A DNA stretch of 64,000 nt, from NCBI GenBank assembly GCA_002778785.1, contig PEZS01000008.1, forward strand, positions 103,777 through 167,776, in the 5' to 3' direction. Source of the stretch: Bdellovibrionales bacterium CG10_big_fil_rev_8_21_14_0_10_45_34. GTDB lineage: Bacteria > Bdellovibrionota > Bdellovibrionia > Bdellovibrionales > 1-14-0-10-45-34. The position numbers and the translations under genes are program-made. Shown here in pieces: positions 44,947-54,599 of this stretch. Below the pieces are notes generated by a model. It saw only the letters and a program-made list of their open reading frames with translations. It did no database searches and was not told the DNA's origin. Every line of letters begins with the position of its first letter. Within the stretch, counting starts at the first letter, position 1.

Positions 44947-45813
44947 ATGAGTAAGAAGCAAATCAGGGCAGTGGCCCTCGCATTTAAACCTCAAAAACCC
45001 GAGGCAAAGCTAATGGCTCAGCGAGTTATTTCATTGTGCCGGTCACAAAAGATCACTGTTTATAGCGCACCAGAGCAGCCGAGACTCCAAGGCATCGAGG
45101 ATTGGATCGAAAAGTCTAAGGCGCGGAAGGTAGACCTCGTCATTGCTTTGGGGGGAGACGGCACCTATTTGCGCGCCGCGCGATATCTCAATGGCACAGA
45201 GGTTCCCGTTCTGGGAATTCACATGGGCTTTCTTGGTTTTTTAACTCCGGCCCGACATGAAGATCTCGAACGTCTGCTCAATCTGGCATTTCAAGGAAAA
45301 CTCCCCGTACTGAAGCGAGCCCTTTTAGAAGTTCAGTTTCAGTCTAAATCAAGTTCTATCAAGTGTTTGGCGCTAAATGATGTCGTACTGGAGCGTGGTG
45401 GGAATGGGCGACTTATGAACCTAAGCATTCACTCCGGCAAAGATTTTGTCACCCGCCTAAAAGCCGACGGGCTGATTGTGTCAACTCCAACCGGATCAAC
45501 AGCTTACAACCTTGCGGCAAGTGGACCTATAATTCATCCTGGCGTGGCTGCTTTAGTCGTTACGCCAATTTGCCCGCACAGCCTAACAACTCGGCCCTTG
45601 GTACTTTGCGATGAGCACAGCTTAATGCTTGAGGTGGAGTCGCCCACTCAAACCTCGTCGCTAGTTATAGATGGATATGAAGCCGGACATTTCTCGGCTG
45701 GCGATCGGATCGTTATTCGAAGGTCGAAGAAAAGCCATCATATGCTCGTACCTCCCACCTACTCATACTTTGAGACACTTCGCGAAAAACTACGATTCGG
45801 TGAGCGGGATTAG
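44947..45813 (+). CDS. nadK: NAD kinase
   Basis: Phosphorylates NAD to NADP. The diagnostic motifs are IALGGDGTYLRAARYL (GGDGT), GIHMGFLGFL, LNDVVLERG and DGLIVSTPTGSTAYNLAASGPI. I start at ATG-44947, with GGAG 10 nt upstream; TTG-44941 and TTG-44917 are in-frame alternatives. The length of 288 residues is typical. It precedes recN on the same strand by about 150 bp, an arrangement also seen in many other bacteria where nadK and recN are neighbours. Confidence 0.95.
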   Translation: MSKKQIRAVALAFKPQKPEAKLMAQRVISLCRSQKITVYSAPEQPRLQGIEDWIEKSKARKVDLVIALGGDGTYLRAARYLNGTEVPVLGIHMGFLGFLTPARHEDLERLLNLAFQGKLPVLKRALLEVQFQSKSSSIKCLALNDVVLERGGNGRLMNLSIHSGKDFVTRLKADGLIVSTPTGSTAYNLAASGPIIHPGVAALVVTPICPHSLTTRPLVLCDEHSLMLEVESPTQTSSLVIDGYEAGHFSAGDRIVIRRSKKSHHMLVPPTYSYFETLREKLRFGERD

Positions 45814-45962
45814 TGGACTAAAAGGCGAATCTATTCGAATTGTCTTCTAATGGACCTTGAGTAAAGTATTGGTGGCTTTGGGTTTTGTTCGATTGACGGC
45901 TTGAAGGATTGAAGGTCTTTTCTCGTTCAAACTTGCCACGCCTTCGAAAAAGGGGACGACAC

Positions 45963-47660
45963 ATGCTCTTAGAACTAAGAGTCAATCATTTTGCTCTCAT
46001 TGACAATGTACACCTAGAGTTCGGCCAAGGTCTCAACATCCTCAGCGGCGAGACGGGGGCCGGCAAATCGATACTGTTAAAAAGTCTCGCCTTGTTAATG
46101 GGGAATAAAAGTTCCGCTGACAACATTCGAAATGGTTTTGATCAAGCTCAAGTCGAAGGTGTTTTTGATATTCACTTGCGGGAGGACATTAAACGTAAGC
46201 TCGTTGAATTAGAAATTGAAGAAAGCGAAGGTATGCTTATCGTCAGAAGGGTAATACTGCCTCAAGGAAGATCACGCGTTTATATTAACGACACACTTTC
46301 TTCTCTCAGCACTTTGCAAAGCTTGGTGTCACCCCTTGTTGAAATTAGCTCAGAAAACGTTCCTTTAATTGAAATGACAAGCCAACATGAAAACAAAAAT
46401 CTCGCTTCAAAAAGCTATCACCTAGAGCTAGTAGATCAATTTGCTGGTCTTTCGCAGCTGCTGGACAAATATAAGTCAGAGCACAAACAACTTTTGGAAG
46501 CTCAAAAAAAGATCAATGAACTGTTGAGCCAATCGCAATCAGTTCACCAAAGAGTCGATTTTCTTAAGTATCAGTATGAGGAGCTTTCTGCGTTTAACCC
46601 CCGAGAAAACGAAGAAGAAGAGTTAGAATCGAAGTTTGTATTACAAAAGAACTTCTCGAGACTTCAGGAATTCGTTTCGTCCGCGGAAGCTCTTCTCTTG
46701 ACGGACGAAGACTCAGTTCTTTCGCGAGTTCATCGTGTCTTTCATCTGGGATCCCAAGTTTCTGATCTCGACGAGTCCCTCGAACGCAAGCTGGCTCCTT
46801 TAAAAGAAGCAAAGGCCTTGATCGAAGATGTTGCCTACGGCATTAGAAGTTATGCAAAGGAACTTGTCCTCGATTCAGAGGAGCTTGAGAACATTGAACG
46901 TCGCCTCACAACTTTTCGCCAATTGTCGAGAAAGTATGGACCAACCTCCTCGGATCTCATTGAAGCCTTCAGCAAGATCCAAAAAGAACTTCTAGATTTA
47001 GAAAACCTTGAGCAAACTTTAGAAGCACTCGAAGAAGAGAAAAAGCAGTGCGAAAAAATGGCTCGCAAAACAGCGAAAGAACTTCACACTCGTCGGGAAA
47101 AGGCTGCCTTGGCTTTGGCAAAAGAGGTTAACCAAGAATTGTCGGAGCTTAATATGAAAGGACTTTTGTTTTCGATTGGCCTGACCGAAAGCGAATTCAT
47201 GAACTCAACTGGCCTGACGGAACTTGAGTTCCGCGTGCAAGCCTCAAAATCTGACAAAGCGTTACCTTTAACCAAAGCAGCTAGTGGCGGCGAGTTGAGC
47301 CGAATTCTATTAGCACTCAAACAGGTTAGCGGTCGCTCAGATCGCCCTCGCACATGTGTTTTTGATGAAGTCGACACAGGCGTAAGCGGTGTTACTGCCG
47401 AAAAAGTAGGTCGAAAGCTTAAGGCCATTGCCAAAGGACAGCAGGTTTTTTGTGTCACGCATTTGCCGCAAGTTGCTGCCTTTGCCGACCACCATTTTGT
47501 GATCAGCAAGGAAACAAACGGTCAAAGTGCTCAAACTGTTGTCGAAAGACTAAAAATGACAGAGCGGGTTCGCGAAATTGCACGACTTCTCTCAGGCGAG
47601 AAGATCTCCAAAGCCGGCCTGGAAAACGCCAAACAACTCATCGAACAAGCCTGCCCTTGA
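45963..47660 (+). CDS. recN: DNA repair ATPase RecN
   Basis: An SMC-like ATPase used in double-strand break repair. ATG-45963 (MLLELRVNHFALID) has AGGGG 8 nt upstream, and the 18 codons before it do not match the family. Walker A is LSGETGAGKS; two coiled-coil arms follow (QLLEAQKKINELLSQSQ; LEALEEEKKQCEKMARKTAKELHTRRE). The C-terminal head carries AASGGELSRILLALK and Walker B VFDEVDTGVSG. The length is 565 residues, as usual. No LexA-type box is obvious upstream. It functions in the same process as the AddAB pair at 17.9-23.9 kb. Confidence 0.95.
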   Translation: MLLELRVNHFALIDNVHLEFGQGLNILSGETGAGKSILLKSLALLMGNKSSADNIRNGFDQAQVEGVFDIHLREDIKRKLVELEIEESEGMLIVRRVILPQGRSRVYINDTLSSLSTLQSLVSPLVEISSENVPLIEMTSQHENKNLASKSYHLELVDQFAGLSQLLDKYKSEHKQLLEAQKKINELLSQSQSVHQRVDFLKYQYEELSAFNPRENEEEELESKFVLQKNFSRLQEFVSSAEALLLTDEDSVLSRVHRVFHLGSQVSDLDESLERKLAPLKEAKALIEDVAYGIRSYAKELVLDSEELENIERRLTTFRQLSRKYGPTSSDLIEAFSKIQKELLDLENLEQTLEALEEEKKQCEKMARKTAKELHTRREKAALALAKEVNQELSELNMKGLLFSIGLTESEFMNSTGLTELEFRVQASKSDKALPLTKAASGGELSRILLALKQVSGRSDRPRTCVFDEVDTGVSGVTAEKVGRKLKAIAKGQQVFCVTHLPQVAAFADHHFVISKETNGQSAQTVVERLKMTERVREIARLLSGEKISKAGLENAKQLIEQACP

Positions 47661-47725
47661 CGAACTGAAAGTGCGATGTTGAAATTCTCTCTTCAATAAG
47701 GCGGGGGCCTTTTAGAGGGGGAAGT

Positions 47726-48595
47726 ATGATGGGTAGAACTTTACTGGTTTTCGCTTGTTTTTTGATGTCTGCGCAGGCTCAAACTCAAGAATCCATCCCC
47801 AAGCTTCTGGAAGAAGTGCAAATCCAAAACCTTTTAACTACTATTAGTTCGCTATCTGCTATTGAGAGTCGTTCCGTTCGCAGCGCCGGAAACGGCTTTG
47901 CTCAGAAGTGGATCACTGAGGAATTCGTCAGAATCGGCTATCAGCCAGTTCAGCAATGCTTTGCCTCTCAGAGCTGGGGAGAAGTTTGCAACATACTAGC
48001 AATCAAATTGGCAGATCAACCTACCGAAGAAATGATCGTTCTCACTGCTCATTTGGACTCAGTAGGTGAACCCTATGCAGGTGCAGACGACAACGCCAGC
48101 GGAATTTCTGGGCTATTAGAGATTGCACGGGTTTTGCGAAGCAAGCGGTCACACCGTAATATTGTTTTTTTAGCCAACAACGCCGAAGAGGTCGGCACTA
48201 AAGGCAGTCAGTACTTTGTTTCAAAACTTAAAAGTGAGAATCGATTGAGGTTTGTCCATTCTGTTTTTGTAATGGATATGATCGGCTACAACAAGGCGAA
48301 CAAGGTCGATATTGAAACCTATGAACCTTTTCGCGCAGATGCAGTTAGCTTTGCTAAACTCATCGCAGAACATATAGATCTAAAAACAAATATCGTAGTA
48401 CCAGGTTGGGGGAGCGATCATATTCCTTTTTTAAAAGCTGGAATCAGAGCATTTCTCACAATCAATGACTCCGATACCAATACTCCTTGCTATCACAGAG
48501 CCTGTGACACTCCGAACACGATCGACGCTGAATATCTGCGCAAAATGGTTCAGGTGAATCTGCTGGGCGTAACTCAAGCTGCCAGTCTTTTTTAG
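47726..48595 (+). CDS. Exported M28-family zinc aminopeptidase
   Basis: A 289-residue secreted peptidase with signal peptide MGRTLLVFACFLMSAQA. The two-zinc site is complete: H in TAHLDS, bridging D in GADDNASG, the Glu pair in NNAEEVG, D in VMDMIGY and H near the C-terminus (TPCYHRACDTPN). Four Cys may form disulfides outside the cytoplasm. M28 enzymes remove N-terminal residues from peptides. GGGGG lies a few bases upstream of ATG-47726, with a second ATG directly after. Confidence 0.9.
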   Translation: MMGRTLLVFACFLMSAQAQTQESIPKLLEEVQIQNLLTTISSLSAIESRSVRSAGNGFAQKWITEEFVRIGYQPVQQCFASQSWGEVCNILAIKLADQPTEEMIVLTAHLDSVGEPYAGADDNASGISGLLEIARVLRSKRSHRNIVFLANNAEEVGTKGSQYFVSKLKSENRLRFVHSVFVMDMIGYNKANKVDIETYEPFRADAVSFAKLIAEHIDLKTNIVVPGWGSDHIPFLKAGIRAFLTINDSDTNTPCYHRACDTPNTIDAEYLRKMVQVNLLGVTQAASLF

Positions 48596-48692
48596 TCGTA
48601 CCAGTTCTCTGGTTGTCGCTGCGTCGAAAATTGCATCGCCCAATAGTGATTCAAAGAGGACTCCATCAGAGCGTATTTTTTGAATCGCTTAT

Positions 48693-49574
48693 TCAAAATG
48701 GGACTTGGTGGTTTACGGATTTAAAGCCCGCGGTAGAATTTGTAATCTCGAAAACATTCGGAGCATCCAACCACGTCCCGAGATTGACAAAAACGGTCTC
48801 GGAATTTTTTGTACGATACAGCTCGCGTACATGGGTGTGACCTGTGATAATCCAATCAATTCGATGTCGCCTAGAAAAGCTTTCCGCAAAATGTCGCATC
48901 ATTTCTCTTACACTTTCCGTTCTAGCTTCAATTTTAAGTTGTGAGCTCCTGCGGCTTTGATTGCTCCATGTTTTTCCGATACTCTCAATCACACTGCCCG
49001 GAACATTCTTTATCAGCCACTTGACTGGCTGCGATCTTAAAAGCTTTCGCAAGCGAATGTATCCCTCGTCAGAAGGGTTCATAAGATCTCCGTGCGACAC
49101 GTAGAAATTTAATTCGCCAGCTGCAAAAAAATGTGAGTCCTTAAACACTTGAGCGCCACTCTGACCAAGAAATTCATTATCAAGCTGAAAATCGTGATTG
49201 CCCTCAAAGTAAAATATCTTAATTCCCTTTAAAGAAAGCTCCTTGAGCAAAGTAAAAAATTCAGAATACTTATGACGCCAATATTGACTAGGCCCAACCC
49301 AAACGTCGAATATGTCTCCAAGAAAGAATAGATGAGTGGGAACACTCGCATCTCTCAATTCAATATCTGTGCTAAATCCTAAAGCAGTCCGGTTGGGAGC
49401 CGCAGTCTCATCCCTCTGAGTCTTCTCAGGTTTTGAACCAGACCCCAAGCAGAATCTAAGATAACTGATAAGCTTTTTATAGTTATCATCATCAACCGAA
49501 CGAATATGGATGTCCGACAAAAATGACAGACAATAGTCTGCCGATACATCTAAATTTATCGACTTCTGATCCAT
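48693..49574 (-). CDS. lpxH: UDP-2,3-diacylglucosamine pyrophosphatase-like phosphoesterase
   Basis: A calcineurin-type metallophosphoesterase that would cut UDP-2,3-diacylglucosamine to lipid X in lipid A synthesis. All metal motifs are visible: LSDIHI (D21, H23), LGDIFDVW (D87), EGNHD, VSHGD and TGHTH. DVWVG after GDIFD is typical of LpxH. An insertion of about 30 polar residues (44-78) separates the first two motifs and makes the protein 293 residues rather than about 240. It starts 63 nt downstream of ftsZ on the same strand and may end the dcw transcript. A non-LpxH phosphoesterase is the alternative. Confidence 0.85.
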   Translation of the reverse strand: MDQKSINLDVSADYCLSFLSDIHIRSVDDDNYKKLISYLRFCLGSGSKPEKTQRDETAAPNRTALGFSTDIELRDASVPTHLFFLGDIFDVWVGPSQYWRHKYSEFFTLLKELSLKGIKIFYFEGNHDFQLDNEFLGQSGAQVFKDSHFFAAGELNFYVSHGDLMNPSDEGYIRLRKLLRSQPVKWLIKNVPGSVIESIGKTWSNQSRRSSQLKIEARTESVREMMRHFAESFSRRHRIDWIITGHTHVRELYRTKNSETVFVNLGTWLDAPNVFEITNSTAGFKSVNHQVPF

Positions 49575-49637
49575 GGCCCAGGATCATAGATAGACACAAG
49601 AAATGCAAGACGCTGGGCCGGTGAGCTAAAACTAAAC

Positions 49638-51374
49638 CTACATCTCCACTTCAGAGTCGCGCTGCCTTCTAATATAGGCAGGAACTTCGAGCGACTTTGG
49701 ATCAAAAGGAGCTTTCACGTCACGAGCCATTCTTCGCGCCGCTTCAAGTGGCCCCTCTTGATTTGTAGTAGATTCGACGTTCATTGTAAGTTGCTCAGGG
49801 TGGTGTGTGGCGACCGAACTTACTCTCTCTTTCTGTGCCTCACGATAGGCTCTTGCTTTTGCCAGCAACAGTTCTCTAGGAAGAATATTCTCTTTTGTCA
49901 CCTCAGACGCCACTTCAGCACCGTTCACCGCATTCAAATCTACGCTTGGTGATTCTTCTTTATGGGGCGGCTCGCTAGCAATCTTGTGCTTGGCGGACTC
50001 TGAGTTTGTCGACTCAAGATTCACCTCTTGATTAATTGAGGCGTTTCTCGGCGATAGGTGAGTCGCGGGTTCACCTATTATTTTTCCTTCATTCGCTTGA
50101 GACATTATTCCTCCTTCAACGGAGGAAAGGTTCGAAGCTTGTGTGGCCGCTTCAACCGGCGCTACAACCCCAGGAGCTACAGTGTCTTGTGGTTGAGCAG
50201 ATGTCTGCATTTCAGCGGGCGTAGCTACTGAATTGTCGACACCTGATGCGCTGACAACAGAAGTAGATGCATTTTCGGCAACGGGGGCTATATTTTCTGA
50301 CTGGGCACTTCCAACCGGAAACTGCTGCATTTGTGGCGCCTGAGACTGCTGAGTCTTATTGTTTGTCACAAACTGAGTTGAGCTTGAAACATAAGGTGCT
50401 TTAAAGTTTTCTTTTTCTTCGAAGCCAAAGCCTGTAGCGACAACTGTAACCCGAATGTCATCTTTCATCTCTTCGTCGATAACAGCGCCAAAAATAATCT
50501 CGGCATCTTCGTGGGCGGCGTCAGTAATCAACGTCGCGGCTTCATTTACTTCATGAAGGCTCATTGATAATCCACCAGTAATGTTGATTATCACTCCTGT
50601 GGCACCGTCGATAGAAATGTTCTCTAATAGCGGAGAAGAAATAGCATTGGTTGCAGCTTCGATAGCGCGATTCTCTCCGCTGGATAAACCGGAGCCCATA
50701 AGTGCCATCCCCTTAGAAGCCATAACTGTTCGCACATCCGCAAAGTCCAAATTGATAAGACCGCGAATGTTGATCAAGTTGGAGATTCCCTGAACCGCTT
50801 GCAAAAGCACTTCGTTGGCTTTCTTAAGCGTTTCTAGAAAAGGAGTTTTCTCTGCAGAAATTGTCAGCAGTTTTTGATTAGGGATTACAATCAGAGTATC
50901 AACGTTTTCTTTGAGCTCTTGGATTCCAGCCTCTGCATGCCTACGCTTACGCGGTCCTTCAAAAAGGAATGGTTTTGTGACCACACCAATAGTAAGAGCA
51001 CCTAATTCACGTGCAATCTTAGCAACAACGGGTGCGCCGCCCGTTCCAGTTCCACCGCCCATACCGGCGGTAACAAAGACCATGTCTGCTCCTTCAAGAA
51101 CAGCAACGATGTCGTTGTAAGACTCCACGGCAGCTCGGCGACCGATGTCGGGATTTGCTCCTGCTCCGAGCCCTTTTGTGAGCTCTCTACCGAGTTGTAA
51201 TTTTACAGGAGCTGGACTACCTGTGAGTGCCTGGTGATCCGTGTTTGCCACCAAAAACTCTACACCGCTAAGCCCGCCTGTTATCATTGTCGAAACGGCG
51301 TTGCTGCCTGCTCCTCCAACACCAATGACTTTAATATTCGCACCCACGCTAGAACTTTCTTCGAGTTCAAACAT
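49638..51374 (-). CDS. ftsZ: Cell division protein FtsZ with very long C-terminal linker
   Basis: The tubulin-like GTPase that forms the division ring. The GTP-binding parts are [11 protein letters not shown] (17-27), [13 protein letters not shown] (106-118) and the T7 loop [11 protein letters not shown] (208-218). The globular core ends near 320. Residues 321-560 are a Q/S/T/E/A-rich, presumably disordered linker, and the last 18 residues carry the conserved tail peptide [10 protein letters not shown]. At 578 residues it is about 190 longer than usual. The start is ATG-51374 after GGGGGAAGT. It lies 8 nt after ftsA. Confidence 0.97.
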   Translation of the reverse strand: MFELEESSSVGANIKVIGVGGAGSNAVSTMITGGLSGVEFLVANTDHQALTGSPAPVKLQLGRELTKGLGAGANPDIGRRAAVESYNDIVAVLEGADMVFVTAGMGGGTGTGGAPVVAKIARELGALTIGVVTKPFLFEGPRKRRHAEAGIQELKENVDTLIVIPNQKLLTISAEKTPFLETLKKANEVLLQAVQGISNLINIRGLINLDFADVRTVMASKGMALMGSGLSSGENRAIEAATNAISSPLLENISIDGATGVIINITGGLSMSLHEVNEAATLITDAAHEDAEIIFGAVIDEEMKDDIRVTVVATGFGFEEKENFKAPYVSSSTQFVTNNKTQQSQAPQMQQFPVGSAQSENIAPVAENASTSVVSASGVDNSVATPAEMQTSAQPQDTVAPGVVAPVEAATQASNLSSVEGGIMSQANEGKIIGEPATHLSPRNASINQEVNLESTNSESAKHKIASEPPHKEESPSVDLNAVNGAEVASEVTKENILPRELLLAKARAYREAQKERVSSVATHHPEQLTMNVESTTNQEGPLEAARRMARDVKAPFDPKSLEVPAYIRRQRDSEVEM

Positions 51375-51382
51375 ACTTCCCC

Positions 51383-52603
51383 CTAAAGAATCTCATCAAT
51401 CCAATCTTTTATTCTACTCATCCAAACTTGACCCGCAGGACGCCTTCGAGACTTCAACCACTCTCTTTCTTGTAGGCTCCCGTATGTAACCAATCCCAAT
51501 GCTGTTGAAAATGAGGGGGCCCTAACAGCCTCAATCATTCCTCCAAATACATTTGGAGTCGCCTTTCTTATTGGCATATCAAATATGAATTCCCCGAGCT
51601 CTGTAACACCGTCTAACTGGCTTCCGCCGCCAGTGAGAACAATTCCTGAGCCAATAAGCTGAGAAAGACCACTCTTCTCAATCTCTTGTTTTACAAATTC
51701 AAACGTCTCTTCGATCCGCGGTTCAATCACTTCGCAGAGATTTCTTCGAAGCACAGCCCTTGACGGCCTGCCGCCCACGCCTTCAACTTCAATCGTCTCT
51801 TCACTATCTATTAAAGCAGCCAGAGCGCAGCCATATTTTTTCTTAAGATTTTCGGCACTGATCTGCGGAGTTCGCAAACCCATTGCAAGATCATTTGTTA
51901 CATGGATTCCGCCCACGGGAACTGATGCGGTGTAAGCCAGATTTCCTTGGATATATATGACAAGATCTGTAGTTCCGCCGCCCATATCAATGAGTGCGGT
52001 CCCAAGTTTCTTTTCGTCGTCTTCCAAAACCGCCAAAGACGAAGCCAAAGGCTCTAGAACGGTTCCTATAACTTTTAGATTTGCTCGCTCGGCACATTTG
52101 ATAATGTTTTGAAGAGCAGTTTTACCGCCGGTGACTATATGAACAGACGCTTCGAGCCTTACACCAGACATACCAACTGGGTCGAAAATACCATCTTGAT
52201 CGTCGAGCTTGAAGTCCCGAGCTAAAGCATGCAAAACCTGTCTCTCTTGAGGAACAGCAACTGTTTTTGCGGCTTCAATGACCCGATCTACATCAGTTGC
52301 CGTAACATCTTGGCCACGAATTGCGATAATTCCTTTAGAGTCGAAAGACTTAAGATGCGAACCGGCCACGCCTACCCACACCTTTGATAGCTCAACACCT
52401 GCCATGAGCTCTGCTTCTTCTCTTGCTTTTTGAATGGCTTCTGTAGTCGCTTCAATGTTAACAACTACACCCTTTTTGAGAGCTTGGTTGGGCGCCGTTC
52501 CGACTCCCACAACGTCAATTCCGCTTTGGGTGAGATTTCCTATGACGACTGCGACTTTGGTCGAGCCAATGTCGAGTCCTGCCACGAGTTGATTTGATTC
52601 CAC
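51383..52603 (-). CDS. ftsA: Cell division protein FtsA
   Basis: An actin-like ATPase that tethers FtsZ to the membrane. Phosphate 1 is VAGLDIGSTKVAVVIG; the FtsA-specific 1C region follows (VELSKVWVGVAGSHLKSF). Later motifs are LIDMGGGTTDLVIY, VGGIHVTNDLAMGLRT and VLTGGGSQLDGV. The C-terminal amphipathic membrane-targeting helix is VWMSRIKDWIDEIL. The start is GTG. It is directly upstream of ftsZ (8 nt), the near-universal arrangement. Confidence 0.97.
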   Translation of the reverse strand: MESNQLVAGLDIGSTKVAVVIGNLTQSGIDVVGVGTAPNQALKKGVVVNIEATTEAIQKAREEAELMAGVELSKVWVGVAGSHLKSFDSKGIIAIRGQDVTATDVDRVIEAAKTVAVPQERQVLHALARDFKLDDQDGIFDPVGMSGVRLEASVHIVTGGKTALQNIIKCAERANLKVIGTVLEPLASSLAVLEDDEKKLGTALIDMGGGTTDLVIYIQGNLAYTASVPVGGIHVTNDLAMGLRTPQISAENLKKKYGCALAALIDSEETIEVEGVGGRPSRAVLRRNLCEVIEPRIEETFEFVKQEIEKSGLSQLIGSGIVLTGGGSQLDGVTELGEFIFDMPIRKATPNVFGGMIEAVRAPSFSTALGLVTYGSLQEREWLKSRRRPAGQVWMSRIKDWIDEIL

Positions 52604-52729
52604 TTTCTTAAGCCCTCCGCTGGTGTCCGTCTTTTGGTGCGCAATCTCTTTGGCTTTACCCGCCTAGACTCAATTAGAGTTCAGACGGAGCACCCAGTCC
52701 ATGGTGCTGTGTCAATCTTAGACTTTAGG

Positions 52730-53461
52730 CTATCGACGGTTACGCGGGCTGACAAGGACTTTCAATTCGTAGTTTGCATCGATGACGCGATCACTAATCT
52801 CGTGACGATCGAGATACTCAATGACTTCGTTCACTCGTTCAATCTTTGTCCTTATACTTTCTTTTCCGAAATGGATGCGATGGTTTCCACCAATTAGATG
52901 AAATAAAAGTTTGCCGCTCTTCTCAAGATCAATACTAGAAATAGATTTCTTGGAAAACCGTCCTTCTGGTGGAAGGTTTTCTAAAATTTCAATCGCAAGA
53001 TTTCTAAGTTCCTTGTTATTAACTATCTTGGGGTTTCTAAATACAGGATAAGATGCGTATGAGCTCAATTTCTTGTAACCACTTAGGTAACCTTCTCTAC
53101 CAACGACTCTAAATTCGCCTTTGTAATTCATAAATACCCCGGCAACCGCGCTGGTAGTGATTTTGATTCTAAGGCTTGCCGGGAACTGCCTATTAACTTG
53201 CGCACTTTCAATCCAAGGCTCTTTAACTAAATCTTTTTGAATCTCTTCTAGTGATACGTCCCATATCCAGCGATGACGTAGTTTATTTGTCGTCTCTTCA
53301 GTGATTCGCTGAAGTTCTGCGTTCCAGGGCCCGAGATCCTGCGAGGATCCAATCTCGACAAGTTCGATGCGAAACCAGCCATCTTGCACAGCGACAGTAC
53401 TCGCTACTGCGATCGCGCTTAACATAAAAAGAAAAGCTACTCGTTGAATCCAAGATTTCAC
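52730..53461 (-). CDS. ftsQ: Cell division protein FtsQ/DivIB
   Basis: A bitopic divisome scaffold. A short cytoplasmic start (MKSWIQRV) leads to one membrane helix (AFLFMLSAIAVASTVAV), then a POTRA domain (LRHRWIWDVSLEEIQKDLVKEPWIESAQVNRQFPASLRIKI) and the beta domain (VAGVFMNYKGEFRVVGREGYLSG). The sequence is weakly conserved as usual, but order between murB and ftsA settles the call. The start is GTG. The gap to ftsA is 126 nt and to murB 152 nt, so internal promoters are possible. No ddl gene lies between murB and ftsQ. Confidence 0.9.
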   Translation of the reverse strand: MKSWIQRVAFLFMLSAIAVASTVAVQDGWFRIELVEIGSSQDLGPWNAELQRITEETTNKLRHRWIWDVSLEEIQKDLVKEPWIESAQVNRQFPASLRIKITTSAVAGVFMNYKGEFRVVGREGYLSGYKKLSSYASYPVFRNPKIVNNKELRNLAIEILENLPPEGRFSKKSISSIDLEKSGKLLFHLIGGNHRIHFGKESIRTKIERVNEVIEYLDRHEISDRVIDANYELKVLVSPRNRR

Positions 53462-53613
53462 TTCGTTCTACGCCCCTCATACAAGTTTGAAGGCAATTTT
53501 AGTACCTGGGCATATTTAACTTAAACAGCAGCAGACGGAAGTCGAGTTCTAGAAACTACTAGTGCCCTTTGCCATTCATCCACACTACGGGGCAAACGAA
53601 ATGGCAATAGTCC

Positions 53614-54507
53614 TTACCATTCTCCTAGATAAACGACTTCAGTCTTTAATCGAACTTTGGTTTTTTCTAAGACGACTCTTTTTACATGTTCAATGAGACT
53701 TGCGATATCTTCAGCGGTTGCATCTAGTTTGTTCACTATAAAATTGGCATGCTTGGCAGACACTTGAGCTCCACCGATGGCAAACCCTTTTAGTCCGCTA
53801 CTCTCTATCAACTGGCCCGCCTTATACCCTTCGGGGTTAACGAAAACTGATCCACAGCTTGGCATATCTAAGGGCTGCTTCTTAAGCCTTGTAGCATTTG
53901 CCAGCTTCACTTTTTCTAAAATTCCCGCGTCCGGCGCTAAAGGCCAACTAATTCCCACGCGCAAAATGATCCCAGGCTCCCACCCTCTGCAGTGTCGGTA
54001 ACTGATATCGAGATGATTCTTAGTCAGTCTCTCGACCCGTCCGTCGTCTCTCATCACGTCAATCCAGTTTACAAGTTCCATAAACTCCCGCGGCTTGAAA
54101 CCTTCAGCGACTCCCGCGTTCATCACTACACCGCCGCCTACGTCACCCGGAAGACCCGCAAGGAAAAGCGCCGGCGCTAACTTGTGCTTAAGAAAAGCCT
54201 TCAGCAATTTACTTTTAGGGACACCACATTCGCACACCAGTACAAGTTGTTGTTCAACGTACTCCGCCACTTGGTTTAATTTAGTGAGATGTATCACCAA
54301 TCCCCGAACGCCCTTGTCTGAAATGAGTACGTTCGTACCACCGCCAAGGACAGAATAAGAAATCTCGTTTTGTTTTGCCCAAAGCAAAGCTTCTCGCAGC
54401 TCGGCCTCTGAGGTGGGCTGTGCATAAAAATCGGCGCTCCCGCCAACTGACCATGAAGTAAAGGGTTTTAAGCTTACGCTCTTTTGAATCTTCACCAAGT
54501 TTTCCAA
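53614..54507 (-). CDS. murB: UDP-N-acetylenolpyruvoylglucosamine reductase
   Basis: An FAD/NADPH enzyme that makes UDP-MurNAc. Motifs are TSWSVGGSADFYAQP, VLGGGTNVLISDKGVRG, AGLPGDVGGGVVMNAGV, YRHCRG, and PSCGSVFVNPEGYKAGQLIE with the catalytic Ser in GSVF. The shorter C-terminal region (AKHANFIVN) marks the type II form. It starts at TTG-54507. It lies 92 nt downstream of murC in the canonical dcw order. Confidence 0.96.
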   Translation of the reverse strand: MENLVKIQKSVSLKPFTSWSVGGSADFYAQPTSEAELREALLWAKQNEISYSVLGGGTNVLISDKGVRGLVIHLTKLNQVAEYVEQQLVLVCECGVPKSKLLKAFLKHKLAPALFLAGLPGDVGGGVVMNAGVAEGFKPREFMELVNWIDVMRDDGRVERLTKNHLDISYRHCRGWEPGIILRVGISWPLAPDAGILEKVKLANATRLKKQPLDMPSCGSVFVNPEGYKAGQLIESSGLKGFAIGGAQVSAKHANFIVNKLDATAEDIASLIEHVKRVVLEKTKVRLKTEVVYLGEW

Positions 54508-54599
54508 GTTAATAATTTAACAGCGCGGAAAGTCCCAACCCTATTATCCCGCTCTCTATCTGCTACTTTTTCAAATTCACTGAAGGAGTCGGATTTTCC

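Noticed and set aside
47084-47509. 141-codon antisense open frame in recN
   Set aside because: It lies opposite the conserved C-terminal head of RecN and has no start signal.
48678-48700. Hairpin TTTTGAAT/ATTCAAAA at the lpxH-like gene end as a terminator
   Set aside because: The stem includes the stop codon, is A/T-rich and no T-run follows on either strand.
49575-49619. Inverted repeat GGCCCAG/CTGGGCC between ftsZ and the lpxH-like gene
   Set aside because: 7-bp arms with a 31-nt loop and no T-run; too weak to call a terminator.
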